A stretch of 14,345 nt of DNA from Actinomycetota bacterium (GTDB lineage: Bacteria; Actinomycetota; Actinomycetes; Nanopelagicales; Nanopelagicaceae), in contig CANLAC010000013.1 in the NCBI GenBank assembly GCA_947488645.1, positions 1-14,345 on the forward strand, given 5' to 3'. The notes under the pieces were generated by a model. That model was not told where the DNA came from, ran no database searches, and was given only the letters and a program-made list of their open reading frames with translations. Each line of letters opens with the position of its first letter. The first letter of the stretch is position 1. This document shows, piece after piece, positions 6,415 through 13,593 of this stretch. The position numbers and the translations under genes were made by a program.

Positions 6415-7998
6415 ATGCGCAGACTCTTAGCTGGCCTAGTAGCAGTTCTGTCACTTTCACTAATAACTGCACAGCTTTCTGCCGCTGCTGTTACACCTGG
6501 GGCTAAGTGTTCTAAAGCAGGAGCAACATCAACCTATAACGGCAAGAAGTACACATGTGTGAAGAGTGGCAAGAAGTTGGTGTGGAATAAAGGTGTTGCG
6601 GTTGCAAAACCAGCACCAGCAGCTTCTGCAACGCCAACGCCGGTTGCTACGCCTACACCAACTCCAACACCGACAGCAACGGTGAATGTTCCTTCGCAAC
6701 CATTTACGTATTCAGATCCCTGTGAGAAGGACCCAGAAACTCCCGCGGAGTGGCTCCAATTTGATAGCTGGTATCGAAGCAGTGGAAATGACTGTGTTGG
6801 CCCATTTCGAATTGTCGAAACTACACTTACAAGCAGTGTTCCAACTACTCCAACGAATTTTACTCCACTCGATATTGCAACATGTAAAATTCCACGAAAT
6901 CCAGCTAAACAAAATACTTTAGGTTTTGAGACAGATCCCGGGAGACTGGCTTTCTTCAATAGCATTAAGCACCCTTCGCCCGATACCGTTTATCAAGTTG
7001 TTCCAATTTATACATTGGATGCACCAGATAGAGGCACACGCCCTTCGGAGGATTACAAAAAGTATTTTGATTTCATGACTGCTTGGACTAAACATGCATC
7101 AGACAATGGTTCTAAAGTTGAGTTCAGAGTTCCAGAAAAATACCTGGAATTCCCAGAAAATATTACTAGCTATAACTTAATTCATGAGCGTAAACAGGAA
7201 GATGCAATTAGATTCAATGCGGCACTCACAAAATATGTTGATTCAAAAATTGATTTTAAGGGCACAAATGTTGTGATTGTTCTTTTGCCGCCAGGAAGTA
7301 AGGGTGGAATTGTTCAACAGGTTGGATTGCACCGAATAATTACAAATGAAGGTGAATTTATTATCTCAACTTTCCCTCCGTACACAATCGAGTCTGGATT
7401 CAGCGGAACAAATTTCCTACATCCAATGTGGTGGATCCATGAGTTACAGCATGTTGGCATTGGTTTTGACGACAATAATCAGACAGATGAGGATGCCCCG
7501 CATCAATGGGGCGTAATTTCACGCTATGCAGCGACAGACTTACTTGGATGGCAAAAGTGGTTAGCAAGTTTTTGGTCTGATAATCAAGTGATTTGCCTGA
7601 GCAAAACAGCTTCATCGACTGCTTGGATCATTCCTTCTCAAATCAAGAACAGTGGCAAGAAGTTGATTGCAATTCCTGTCGATTCAAAACGTGTGATTTT
7701 GATTGAATCTATGCGATCTACAGGGCTAAATTTCAAGATGCCTGTTTCAACCCAGGGGGCACTTGTCTACATTGTTGATACAAATGTAACTAAAAGCCAT
7801 GATGGGATTCGCTTACTCTTGCCTGCAAATAGAAAAACAATCACCCTCGTTCCTAAAGGCGCAACTCTGAATACCGTGAAGTTCAACAATTCAGATGCGC
7901 CACTCAAAAAAGATGATTATGTCGTCTTTGAGGGAATAAAAATCACTGTTGTTGAATCAGGCGATTTTGGTGATGTAATCAAAGTTGAGAAAGTTTAA
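6415..7998 (+). CDS. Secreted M6-like zinc metalloprotease with N-terminal Cys module and TP-rich linker
   Basis: A 527-residue probable exoprotein. Residues 1-25 form a signal peptide (MRRLLAGL, hydrophobic core, AAA before VT). Residues 30-60 form a small module with two Cys (C32, C48) and the pattern YNGKKYTCVKSGKKLVWNKG. A TP-rich linker (73-89) leads into the main domain. WWIHELQHVGIGFDD carries a zinc-site motif: H342-E343-x-x-H346 with D352 exactly where the M6 family (HExxHxxGxxD) has its third ligand; the usual Gly at 349 is Ile, with Gly on both sides. Downstream GVISRY, DLLGWQKWLASFW and QGALVYIVDT resemble the M6 layout after the zinc site. The ATG at 6415 is preferred over the GTG at 6388 because 6388 lies inside the terminator and 6415 opens the signal peptide. 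No SD; probably leaderless. Convergent with the next gene, sharing TTAA. Protease activity is inferred, the substrate unknown. Confidence 0.72.
   Translation: MRRLLAGLVAVLSLSLITAQLSAAAVTPGAKCSKAGATSTYNGKKYTCVKSGKKLVWNKGVAVAKPAPAASATPTPVATPTPTPTPTATVNVPSQPFTYSDPCEKDPETPAEWLQFDSWYRSSGNDCVGPFRIVETTLTSSVPTTPTNFTPLDIATCKIPRNPAKQNTLGFETDPGRLAFFNSIKHPSPDTVYQVVPIYTLDAPDRGTRPSEDYKKYFDFMTAWTKHASDNGSKVEFRVPEKYLEFPENITSYNLIHERKQEDAIRFNAALTKYVDSKIDFKGTNVVIVLLPPGSKGGIVQQVGLHRIITNEGEFIISTFPPYTIESGFSGTNFLHPMWWIHELQHVGIGFDDNNQTDEDAPHQWGVISRYAATDLLGWQKWLASFWSDNQVICLSKTASSTAWIIPSQIKNSGKKLIAIPVDSKRVILIESMRSTGLNFKMPVSTQGALVYIVDTNVTKSHDGIRLLLPANRKTITLVPKGATLNTVKFNNSDAPLKKDDYVVFEGIKITVVESGDFGDVIKVEKV
6631..6681 (+). 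repeat. TP-rich low-complexity linker repeat
   Basis: Repeating ACN-CCN codons encode TPTPVATPTPTPTPTAT (residues 73-89 of the secreted protease). It separates the small Cys module from the catalytic domain and resembles flexible, possibly glycosylated linkers in extracellular proteins. Such repeats are prone to length variation between strains. Confidence 0.8.
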
Positions 7999-8462
7999 GA
8001 ACCTAACTTCTTTAACGCATCTCCACTCACGCGATAGACAGTCCACTCATCCATGGCCACTGCGCCTAAGGATTTGTAGAAGTCGATGCTTGGTTGGTTC
8101 CAATCCAGAACCCACCACTGCAATCTTTCGTAGTCGCGTTCAACGCAGATCTTTCCGAGTTCTTTAAGGAAAGCTAAGCCATAACCCTTGCCGCGATAGG
8201 CGGGATCAACGTAGAGATCTTCCAGATAGATACCTGGTTTGCCCACCCATGTTGAGTAGTTGAGGAACCAAACAGAGATTCCGACTACACGACCGTTATC
8301 TTCTGCAACATGGCAGTAAGCAACTGGATGTTCTCCAAAGATTGTTTCTTCGATTTGTTCAATTGTGGCTTTTGCTTCCAAAGGTGCTTTTTCATACTCA
8401 GCTAGATCTTTAATCAGCTGAAGTATGCGAGGTGCATCTGCTTTAGTTGCATAACGAATCAT
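7995..8462 (-). CDS. GNAT N-acetyltransferase, diamine acetyltransferase-like
   Basis: This 155-residue single-domain GNAT resembles the spermidine/spermine (SSAT) and thialysine acetyltransferase subfamily. The conserved blocks are FLNYSTWVGKPGIYLEDLYV (66-85), the acetyl-CoA loop RGKGYG (90-95), WVLDWNQPSIDFYKSLGA and, after that, MDEWTVYRV. Such enzymes transfer acetyl from acetyl-CoA to a primary amine on polyamines or lysine analogues; the substrate here is not determined. The ATG overlaps the mutY stop as ATGA (8462-8459) and there is no SD, so translation probably depends on reinitiation after mutY. It is the last gene of the minus-strand operon. Its TAA stop shares TTAA (7995-7998) with the stop of the convergent secreted protease, leaving no room for a terminator between the two. 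Confidence 0.85.
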   Translation of the reverse strand: MIRYATKADAPRILQLIKDLAEYEKAPLEAKATIEQIEETIFGEHPVAYCHVAEDNGRVVGISVWFLNYSTWVGKPGIYLEDLYVDPAYRGKGYGLAFLKELGKICVERDYERLQWWVLDWNQPSIDFYKSLGAVAMDEWTVYRVSGDALKKLGS

Positions 8463-9310
8463 TGCGGCAGTCTATAACGGTTGCGGGGGAGTCTTTGAAT
8501 AAGTAGGTCATCAGTCAATGTTTTCAATGCTTTTTCGACTTGTGATTCTTCAGGCCACAACTTCTTTATCGCAGATTCTGTCAGTGATTCATTCTCGCGA
8601 AGAGCCTGAACAATAGTTCCCCGGCATTTGCGATCGGTGCCATGCCAATCTTGAGATTTGCGAACCAAATCTGTTTTTGGATAACCATTCTTGCGCCAGT
8701 TGCACTGGCCAATTATTGGACACAGTTCACATGAAGGGTTCTTCGATGTGCAAACAAGTGCGCCAAGCTCCATGGTTGCCGCAGCCCAAAGGTGCGCGTT
8801 CTTAACTGGAAGAATTTCAAGTCTGCGAGCTTTCTCGCGAGCAGTCGGAGCAGGCTTGGGATGTTCTTCGCCGTCAATTGCGCGCACCAGTAATCTGCGG
8901 ATGTTCACATCCATTACGAGGGATCTTTCTTCAAATGCAAAAGCGGCAATAGCTGCAGCGGTGTATTCGCCGATGCCTGGTAGGAGCTGAAGTGTTTCTT
9001 GATCTTCTGGCACTTTGTTATTAAAGTCTTCAGCGATAATTTGTGCGGCAGCATGTAGTCGCAGAGCACGACGTGGATAGCCAAGACGTCCCCAAGCGGT
9101 AATGACTTGTGCAGGTGTTGCCTTTGCTAAATCCTTAGGAGTTGGCCAGCGATCCATCCACTCATTCCACTTAGGAAGAACTCGATTAACTGGGGTTTGT
9201 TGCAACATGTACTCACTGACCATCACACCCCAAGGGGATGTGTCACGCCATGGTAAATCTCTTTTGTTCTTTTTAAACCAGGTAAGAATTGGTTTTTCTA
9301 ACGAACTCAT
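8459..9310 (-). CDS. mutY: Adenine DNA glycosylase MutY (short form)
   Basis: MutY removes adenine mispaired with 8-oxoguanine, preventing G:C to T:A mutations. The 283 residues contain LPWR (19-22), catalytic Glu33 in SEYMLQQT, the helix-hairpin-helix LPGIGEYTAAAI (110-121), catalytic Asp134 in MDVNIRR and a [4Fe-4S] cluster motif with C187, C194, C197 and C203 (C-x6-C-x2-C-x5-C). The MutT-like C-terminal domain that reads 8-oxoG in E. coli MutY is replaced by a short tail that looks winged-helix-like, as in other short actinobacterial forms. The ATG overlaps the radA stop as ATGA and the stop overlaps the GNAT start in the same way. disA, often next to radA in actinobacteria, is not present. 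Confidence 0.95.
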   Translation of the reverse strand: MSSLEKPILTWFKKNKRDLPWRDTSPWGVMVSEYMLQQTPVNRVLPKWNEWMDRWPTPKDLAKATPAQVITAWGRLGYPRRALRLHAAAQIIAEDFNNKVPEDQETLQLLPGIGEYTAAAIAAFAFEERSLVMDVNIRRLLVRAIDGEEHPKPAPTAREKARRLEILPVKNAHLWAAATMELGALVCTSKNPSCELCPIIGQCNWRKNGYPKTDLVRKSQDWHGTDRKCRGTIVQALRENESLTESAIKKLWPEESQVEKALKTLTDDLLIQRLPRNRYRLPQ

Positions 9311-10674
9311 TCGCCGGTGATTTTTACCCGTTTTAGCGCGGCATCAAGGCGTGATACTTCAACGATCTCCATGCCATCAATCTTTGTGTCAGAACCAGTT
9401 GGAACTAATGCGCGTTTGAAACCTAAGCGATAGGCCTCTTGCAGTCTGCGATTAACACCGCTGACCTTGCGAATTTCACCAGCTAATCCAACTTCACCGA
9501 TCGCTACTAAATCTGAAGGCAGAGCAAGACCTTTTGCAGCAGATGCGACAGCTAAAGCAAGGGCTAAATCAGCGGCCGGCTCTGTCATTTTCATGCCGCC
9601 AACAGTTGCTGCATAGACGTCGCGGCCGCCAACTCGAACATTTGCGCGTAGTTCTAACACTGCAAGTGTCATTGATGTGCGGGCTGAGTCCAGACCTGAA
9701 ACAACGCGACGAGCATTTCCGTAATCATTTTCACGTCCAGCAGATACAAGTGCTTGGATTTCAGCAAGCAGTGGTCTGCGACCTTCAAGAGTGACGGTTA
9801 CACACGTGCCTGGAACAGGTTCTGCATGGCGTGATGTGAACAAACCAGTTGGATCAAGCACAGATTCAATTCCGGTGTCACTTAAATCAAAACAACCAAC
9901 CTCATCAGATGCACCAAAACGGTTCTTGATTGCACGAATAAGACGTAGTCGAGAGTGGCGTTCTCCTTCAAACTGTAAAACAACATCAACGATGTGTTCT
10001 AGAAGTCTAGGACCGGCAATTGAGCCATCTTTGGTCACATGTCCAACAAGAAGTAATGTGATGTCACGATCTTTACAGATACGAATTAGCGCGCCAGCAA
10101 CTTCGCGAACCTGTGTAACTCCTCCAGGTGCGCCATCTGCTGCAGAGCTGCCGATAGTTTGTACTGAGTCAATGATCAGTAGTTGTGGTTTAACAGAATC
10201 GATGTGGGCAATGACTGCGCCAAGATCTGTTTCAGAGGCAAGAAATAGTTGTGGATCAATTGCATTGATGCGCTCTGCGCGAAGTCGCACCTGTGAGGCA
10301 GATTCTTCACCGCTTATATAGAGCGCAGAAATTCCCTTTGCGGCAGATTGTGCGGCAACAGAAAGTAATAACGTTGACTTACCAACGCCTGGTTCACCCG
10401 CTAATAAAATTGCTGCACCTGGTACTAATCCGCCACCAAGAACACGATCTAACTCTGAAACACCTGTTGGGCGTGCGTGTGCTGCAGATAAATCAACATC
10501 GCCAATAGGAGTTGCTTTAGCGGTTACATTTCCTGCAACCAGTGATAATTTCTTAGGCGCAGCAATCTCTTCAACAACACCCCATGCTTGGCATTCACCG
10601 CAGCGACCAACCCATTTTTGGGATGTCCAACCGCACTCTGTGCAGCGGAACGGATCTTTTTCAACCTTGGCCAT
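9307..10674 (-). CDS. radA: DNA repair protein RadA (Sms)
   Basis: RadA is a RecA-like, DnaB-type helicase that extends heteroduplex branches during recombinational repair. The 455 residues are normal length. An N-terminal zinc finger has C11, C14, C25 and C28 (C-x2-C-x10-C-x2-C). The RecA-like core carries Walker A GEPGVGKST at 93-101, Walker B LLIIDSVQT (165-173) and the RadA-specific KNRFG at 250-254. The rest is a Lon-like C-terminal domain (GGRDVYAATVGGMKM, GEVGLAGEIRKV). The ATG at 10674 gives the correct N-terminus (FRCTECGWTSQKWVGRCGEC from residue 9). An AGGG, seen on the + strand as CCCT at 10682-10685, lies 7 bases before the start and may be a weak SD. It follows the Cys-rich gene by 26 bases and overlaps mutY by 4. 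Confidence 0.97.
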   Translation of the reverse strand: MAKVEKDPFRCTECGWTSQKWVGRCGECQAWGVVEEIAAPKKLSLVAGNVTAKATPIGDVDLSAAHARPTGVSELDRVLGGGLVPGAAILLAGEPGVGKSTLLLSVAAQSAAKGISALYISGEESASQVRLRAERINAIDPQLFLASETDLGAVIAHIDSVKPQLLIIDSVQTIGSSAADGAPGGVTQVREVAGALIRICKDRDITLLLVGHVTKDGSIAGPRLLEHIVDVVLQFEGERHSRLRLIRAIKNRFGASDEVGCFDLSDTGIESVLDPTGLFTSRHAEPVPGTCVTVTLEGRRPLLAEIQALVSAGRENDYGNARRVVSGLDSARTSMTLAVLELRANVRVGGRDVYAATVGGMKMTEPAADLALALAVASAAKGLALPSDLVAIGEVGLAGEIRKVSGVNRRLQEAYRLGFKRALVPTGSDTKIDGMEIVEVSRLDAALKRVKITGE

Positions 10675-10700
10675 GAGGTAACCCTATGACAAGGCACTGA

Positions 10701-11513
10701 CTATTTCTTCTGGGCAGCCAATGTTGCTGGATGCTGAATGACAAATAGTGGCAAGTTACGGGCTGTGGACTCACGGATGTGTTCCATACGTGCGTGACAC
10801 AGGCGCTCAAGTTCGTTGTATGCATCCTTGCCCATCAACAGTTCCAGCTCGTACTTGTTAGAGATATACACAGGCTCTGTTCCAACGTGAGCATCACTGT
10901 TACTTGTGCAGTACCAGTCAAAATCTTCTCCACCATCGCCCCATGCAAGGCGTTCGTACTCACCGATTACCGTTACTGAGTATTCGCGCTCACCATATTC
11001 GCGAGTTTCAAAACTACGTCGCAATGGCAACTGCCAGCACACATCAGGCTTTGTATCTGCAAAGTGCTTTCCATCGCGTTGTGCAACATGGTGAAGTACG
11101 CAACCAAATGATCCTGTGAAACCTTCTGCTTCATAACCCTTACGGTTTAAGAAGATGCAACCATCTTCAACACGACGAGTTTTGCGTTCCCCATCTTCAT
11201 CTTTTTCAGAAATTCGTAATTCGCCGCCAGGCTTCTTTGGTCGGGCTTCGTTATAGAACTGCCACATTTCAGGAGTTAGATAAGCAGCAGCTTTAACTGT
11301 GCGCTCTTCATCTGCCTTATCTGTATACATCGCACCTTCAGTGCAACATCCAGAAAATGGCTGACTCTTAAAAACACCTTGGCAGCCATCACCATAAATA
11401 CAAGTCCAATACGAGGTCAACCAGGTTAGGTCGCACTTGAAAATAGTTTCAGCATCATTTGGGTCGAAAAATTCAACCCAATCACGCGCAAATCCTGCTT
11501 TAACTTCTGGCAT
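10701..11513 (-). CDS. Conserved cysteine-rich protein of unknown function
   Basis: From the ATG at 11513 this is 270 residues, soluble, with no signal peptide or membrane segment. I recognise it as a conserved actinobacterial hypothetical but know no function. The N-terminal half has C27, C38, C44 and the pair C56-C57, within CDLTWLTSYWTC, CIYGDGC and SGCCTEGA. C119, C138 and C159 follow, in DGCIFLN, FGCVLHH and KPDVCWQLPLRR, then DWYC and LCHARM near the C-terminus. The spacing and nearby His suggest a Zn or Fe-S site, reminiscent of YkgJ/DUF3109-type cysteine-cluster proteins; that is inference. Longer starts exist (ATG at 11534, TTG at 11564), but a TAGGCT -10 box on this strand (11527-11522) would put transcription start at or just before 11513, favouring the short form. 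It heads the radA-mutY-GNAT operon. Confidence 0.75.
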   Translation of the reverse strand: MPEVKAGFARDWVEFFDPNDAETIFKCDLTWLTSYWTCIYGDGCQGVFKSQPFSGCCTEGAMYTDKADEERTVKAAAYLTPEMWQFYNEARPKKPGGELRISEKDEDGERKTRRVEDGCIFLNRKGYEAEGFTGSFGCVLHHVAQRDGKHFADTKPDVCWQLPLRRSFETREYGEREYSVTVIGEYERLAWGDGGEDFDWYCTSNSDAHVGTEPVYISNKYELELLMGKDAYNELERLCHARMEHIRESTARNLPLFVIQHPATLAAQKK

Positions 11514-11521
11514 AGTCGCAG

Positions 11522-11527
11522 AGCCTA
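11522..11527 (-). promoter_or_regulatory. Candidate -10 box for the Cys-rich gene and radA operon
   Basis: Read on the minus strand this is TAGGCT, fitting TANNNT, and it ends 8 bases before the ATG at 11513. It forms one arm of the inverted repeat 11522-11546, whose other arm contains the proC -10 box. No SD precedes 11513, consistent with a leaderless transcript. No -35 is recognisable. Confidence 0.4.
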
Positions 11528-11540
11528 CAGGCATAACAGG

Positions 11541-11546
11541 TAGGCT
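11541..11546 (+). promoter_or_regulatory. Candidate leaderless -10 box of proC
   Basis: TAGGCT fits TANNNT and ends exactly 6 bases before the proC ATG at 11553, the spacing expected if transcription begins on the start codon. This is the same geometry as at the secreted protease (6403-6415). There is no SD before proC. A -35 is not evident. Confidence 0.5.
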
Positions 11547-11552
11547 TGTTAC

Positions 11553-12356
11553 ATGAATCAGCAATCAAAGGTTGCAGTTGTTGGCGCTGGCATTATGGGC
11601 GAAGCGTTGATAGCTGCATTGATTTCATCTGGTGTTAATCCAGAGTTGATCACGATTTCAGAAAAGCGTGCAGATCGAAGCGCAGAACTGATTGCAAAGT
11701 ACTCAATCAAGCAAGCACCATTAGCAACCAACGTTGCAGCAGCAGATGCTCTGTTATTGGTTGTTAAGCCTCAGGACATGGCTGGCGTACTTGAAGAAAT
11801 CAAGGGCACAATTAACCCTGCAGCCGTTGTAGTTACCTTTGCAGCTGGCAAGACAATCTCATTTATCAGCAATGGTTTAGGTACTGGCAACCCAGTTGTC
11901 CGGGTCATGCCTAATACACCGACAATGGTGGGTGCTGGAATGGCTGCAGCATCCTTTGGTCCAGGCGTTACACCTGCACACAAGCAATTTGTTCTGGGCT
12001 TCTTGGCGGCAACCGGCAAGGTAATTGAAGTTGCCGAAGATCTACAAGATGCAGTTACGGCAACTAGCGGTTCTGGACCTGCTTACTTTTTCGCATTTGT
12101 TGAGGCAATGGTTGCAGGTGCCAAAGAACTTGGCCTGAGCGAGGCCGATGCAACAACTCTTACAGTTCAAACAATTGTTGGTGCAGCAAAATTATTAGAT
12201 GAGTCAGGTAAGAGTGCAACAACTCTGCGCGAAAATGTGACAAGCCCAAACGGCACAACTGCTGCCGCGCTCGCCTCATTTGGTTCAAGTAAGCTCAACT
12301 CTATGGTTGCTGCGGCAATGAAGGCGGCTAGCGATCGTTCGCAGGAATTAGCGTGA
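11553..12356 (+). CDS. proC: Pyrroline-5-carboxylate reductase
   Basis: ProC reduces 1-pyrroline-5-carboxylate to proline with NAD(P)H, the last step of proline synthesis, in the cytoplasm. The 267 residues are typical (about 265-280). The N-terminal Rossmann fold shows VVGAGIMG (9-16); VVKPQDM and RVMPNTP are the family's cofactor-side segments; the C-terminal helical dimer domain carries SGSGPAYFFAFVEAM near residue 170 and the following VTSPNGTTA signature. The start is likely leaderless from the -10 at 11541. The TGA stop overlaps the GTG start of the following secreted gene (GTGA, 12353-12356), so the two are co-transcribed. In M. tuberculosis proC is followed by a small HTH gene and then bS22; here bS22 is retained but the middle gene differs. 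Confidence 0.96.
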   Translation: MNQQSKVAVVGAGIMGEALIAALISSGVNPELITISEKRADRSAELIAKYSIKQAPLATNVAAADALLLVVKPQDMAGVLEEIKGTINPAAVVVTFAAGKTISFISNGLGTGNPVVRVMPNTPTMVGAGMAAASFGPGVTPAHKQFVLGFLAATGKVIEVAEDLQDAVTATSGSGPAYFFAFVEAMVAGAKELGLSEADATTLTVQTIVGAAKLLDESGKSATTLRENVTSPNGTTAAALASFGSSKLNSMVAAAMKAASDRSQELA

Positions 12357-13543
12357 AACGCTTTGTAGCATTCGTTGTACTTGCATTACTCGTAATTGTT
12401 CCAGTTTCACAGGCTGCACCTAAGAAAATCAGCGTTAAGCCAATGCAATTGTTAACGACAATTGGGACGCCAGATGAAGTAAGTGGAGCAGTTGTTAGCG
12501 GTAAATCAATAATTATTTTTGGTACTAAAAGCTCAAAGGCATATGCCCGGGCAATTGATAGGACGGGTAAAGAGCTGTGGAACTTAACCTTGGATCAATC
12601 TGCAGCATCAGTTGCAACATCTGCTGCTGTTGATTCAGCAGGAGATATTTGGATTGCTGGTGCAACACCACTTGCCTTAGGTCTAAATCCACCTGCATCA
12701 ACTGCTGCTCCAGTAAATCCAGATAATGCAGTTATTCCGCCATCTGTATTCATTGGTGATCTACAAGCCGTAACTATTTGGAAGGTAAGCGCAGCAGGTG
12801 CATTGTTATTTACAAATACCTTGCCAACTAGTTCTGTGCTATTTCCAACTGCGATAACAGTAGACAAAAACGGTGCATCTGTTGTTGGAATTATTGCTAA
12901 TGAGAAAGGTAATGCCGGCTTTCTAGCAAATGTAGATGCCACCGGTGCGTTCTCAAAGTTGTTGCAGATCGGTGCAGTATCGACAACAGCAGATGCAGTT
13001 GCAAGACATGGCGATGGAAGTTTTACCGTTGCTGGGTCAAGTTCTGAAACTTTAGGTGGCAAAAAGGTAGCTGGACTAACAGATGGCATTTTGGTGAAGA
13101 TCTCAAAGGCTTTGAAGATAACTACTGTTGTACGCAGTTCGGTTACAAAGGGAAAGCGCATCTGGAATAGCGCATCGAATTCATTACTGCTTGCGGGTGA
13201 AGTTGTAGCAGGCGGTAAAACTGAGTCAGCGATTACAAAGTTTTCTCTCGCTTATGCACCATCATGGAGCTATCGCTTTGCTTCAACAGGTCCAACTCTC
13301 TCTGCATCTGCCACACAAGCCTTTTTCATTTCTACCGGCGCAGTTGCACAACTAAATTGGAACCCCAAGACACCAACACCTTTATTGCTTACCTTTGACT
13401 CCAAAGGGCTCATCACTGCAGCCGATAGTGGCCCCATAGGGCAGAAAGAAGTGCTTGGGCTACTCATTTCCAAGGAGTTTGGGGTTTTAGCCCTTACTTC
13501 GAGCACAGAATCGGTTTCGATTTTTACCCTACTTCCGCGGTAA
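12353..13543 (+). CDS. Secreted beta-propeller-like protein of unknown function
   Basis: A 396-residue protein beginning with GTG and a clear signal peptide: MKRFVAFVVLALLVIVPVSQA, cleavage expected near residue 21-22. There is no membrane anchor or LPXTG. The mature part is a string of beta-rich units alternating polar turns with small hydrophobic strands, for example AVDSAGDIWIAGATP, VDKNGASVVGIIANEK, HGDGSFTVAGSS and NSLLLAGEVVAGG. These recall bacterial beta-propeller repeats of SBBP type (D-x-x-G-x-x-x-x-x-G), with perhaps five or six units. No catalytic residues are recognisable. An SD, AGGA at 12343-12346, lies 6 bases before the GTG, which overlaps the proC stop. It may bind a ligand at the cell surface, but that is conjecture. 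It sits where M. tuberculosis has a small HTH gene. Confidence 0.75.
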   Translation: MKRFVAFVVLALLVIVPVSQAAPKKISVKPMQLLTTIGTPDEVSGAVVSGKSIIIFGTKSSKAYARAIDRTGKELWNLTLDQSAASVATSAAVDSAGDIWIAGATPLALGLNPPASTAAPVNPDNAVIPPSVFIGDLQAVTIWKVSAAGALLFTNTLPTSSVLFPTAITVDKNGASVVGIIANEKGNAGFLANVDATGAFSKLLQIGAVSTTADAVARHGDGSFTVAGSSSETLGGKKVAGLTDGILVKISKALKITTVVRSSVTKGKRIWNSASNSLLLAGEVVAGGKTESAITKFSLAYAPSWSYRFASTGPTLSASATQAFFISTGAVAQLNWNPKTPTPLLLTFDSKGLITAADSGPIGQKEVLGLLISKEFGVLALTSSTESVSIFTLLPR

Positions 13544-13553
13544 CCTAAACCCC

Positions 13554-13568
13554 CGCACACTCAGTGCG
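13554..13568 (+). other. Small hairpin between the propeller gene and bS22
   Basis: CGCAC (13554-13558) and GTGCG (13564-13568) form a 5-base stem with a 5-base loop. No T-run follows, so it is not a convincing terminator. It lies in the 50-base spacer that must also hold any bS22 promoter; TATGAA at 13573-13578 is a weak -10 candidate. Confidence 0.3.
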
Positions 13569-13593
13569 AACTTATGAAATGAGAGCGTGACAT

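Larger units (their letters stand above)
11522..11546. repeat. Inverted repeat between divergent genes
   Basis: Arms AGCCTAC (11522-11528) and GTAGGCT (11540-11546) are perfect 7-base complements around an 11-base centre. The repeat occupies most of the 39-base spacer between proC and the divergent operon, and each arm contains a candidate -10 hexamer facing outwards. It may be an operator or simply two identical -10 boxes placed back to back. Confidence 0.6.

Noticed and set aside
6534..6965. 143-codon open frame antisense to the secreted protease
   Set aside because: Its Val-Gly repeat is just the complement of the TP linker; no independent support.
9791..10321. 176-codon open frame antisense to radA
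   Set aside because: It is a shadow of radA codon use; no domain, SD or plausible protein composition.
11514..11564. TTG (11564) or ATG (11534) as start of the Cys-rich protein
   Set aside because: The TTG lies inside the proC coding sequence, neither has an SD, and both lie upstream of the transcription start implied by the minus-strand TAGGCT box. The ATG at 11534 cannot be fully excluded.
12595..13161. 188-codon open frame antisense to the propeller-like gene
   Set aside because: It mirrors the Ala/Val/Thr-rich sense sequence and has no recognisable domain; the sense gene has a signal peptide, an SD and coupling to proC.
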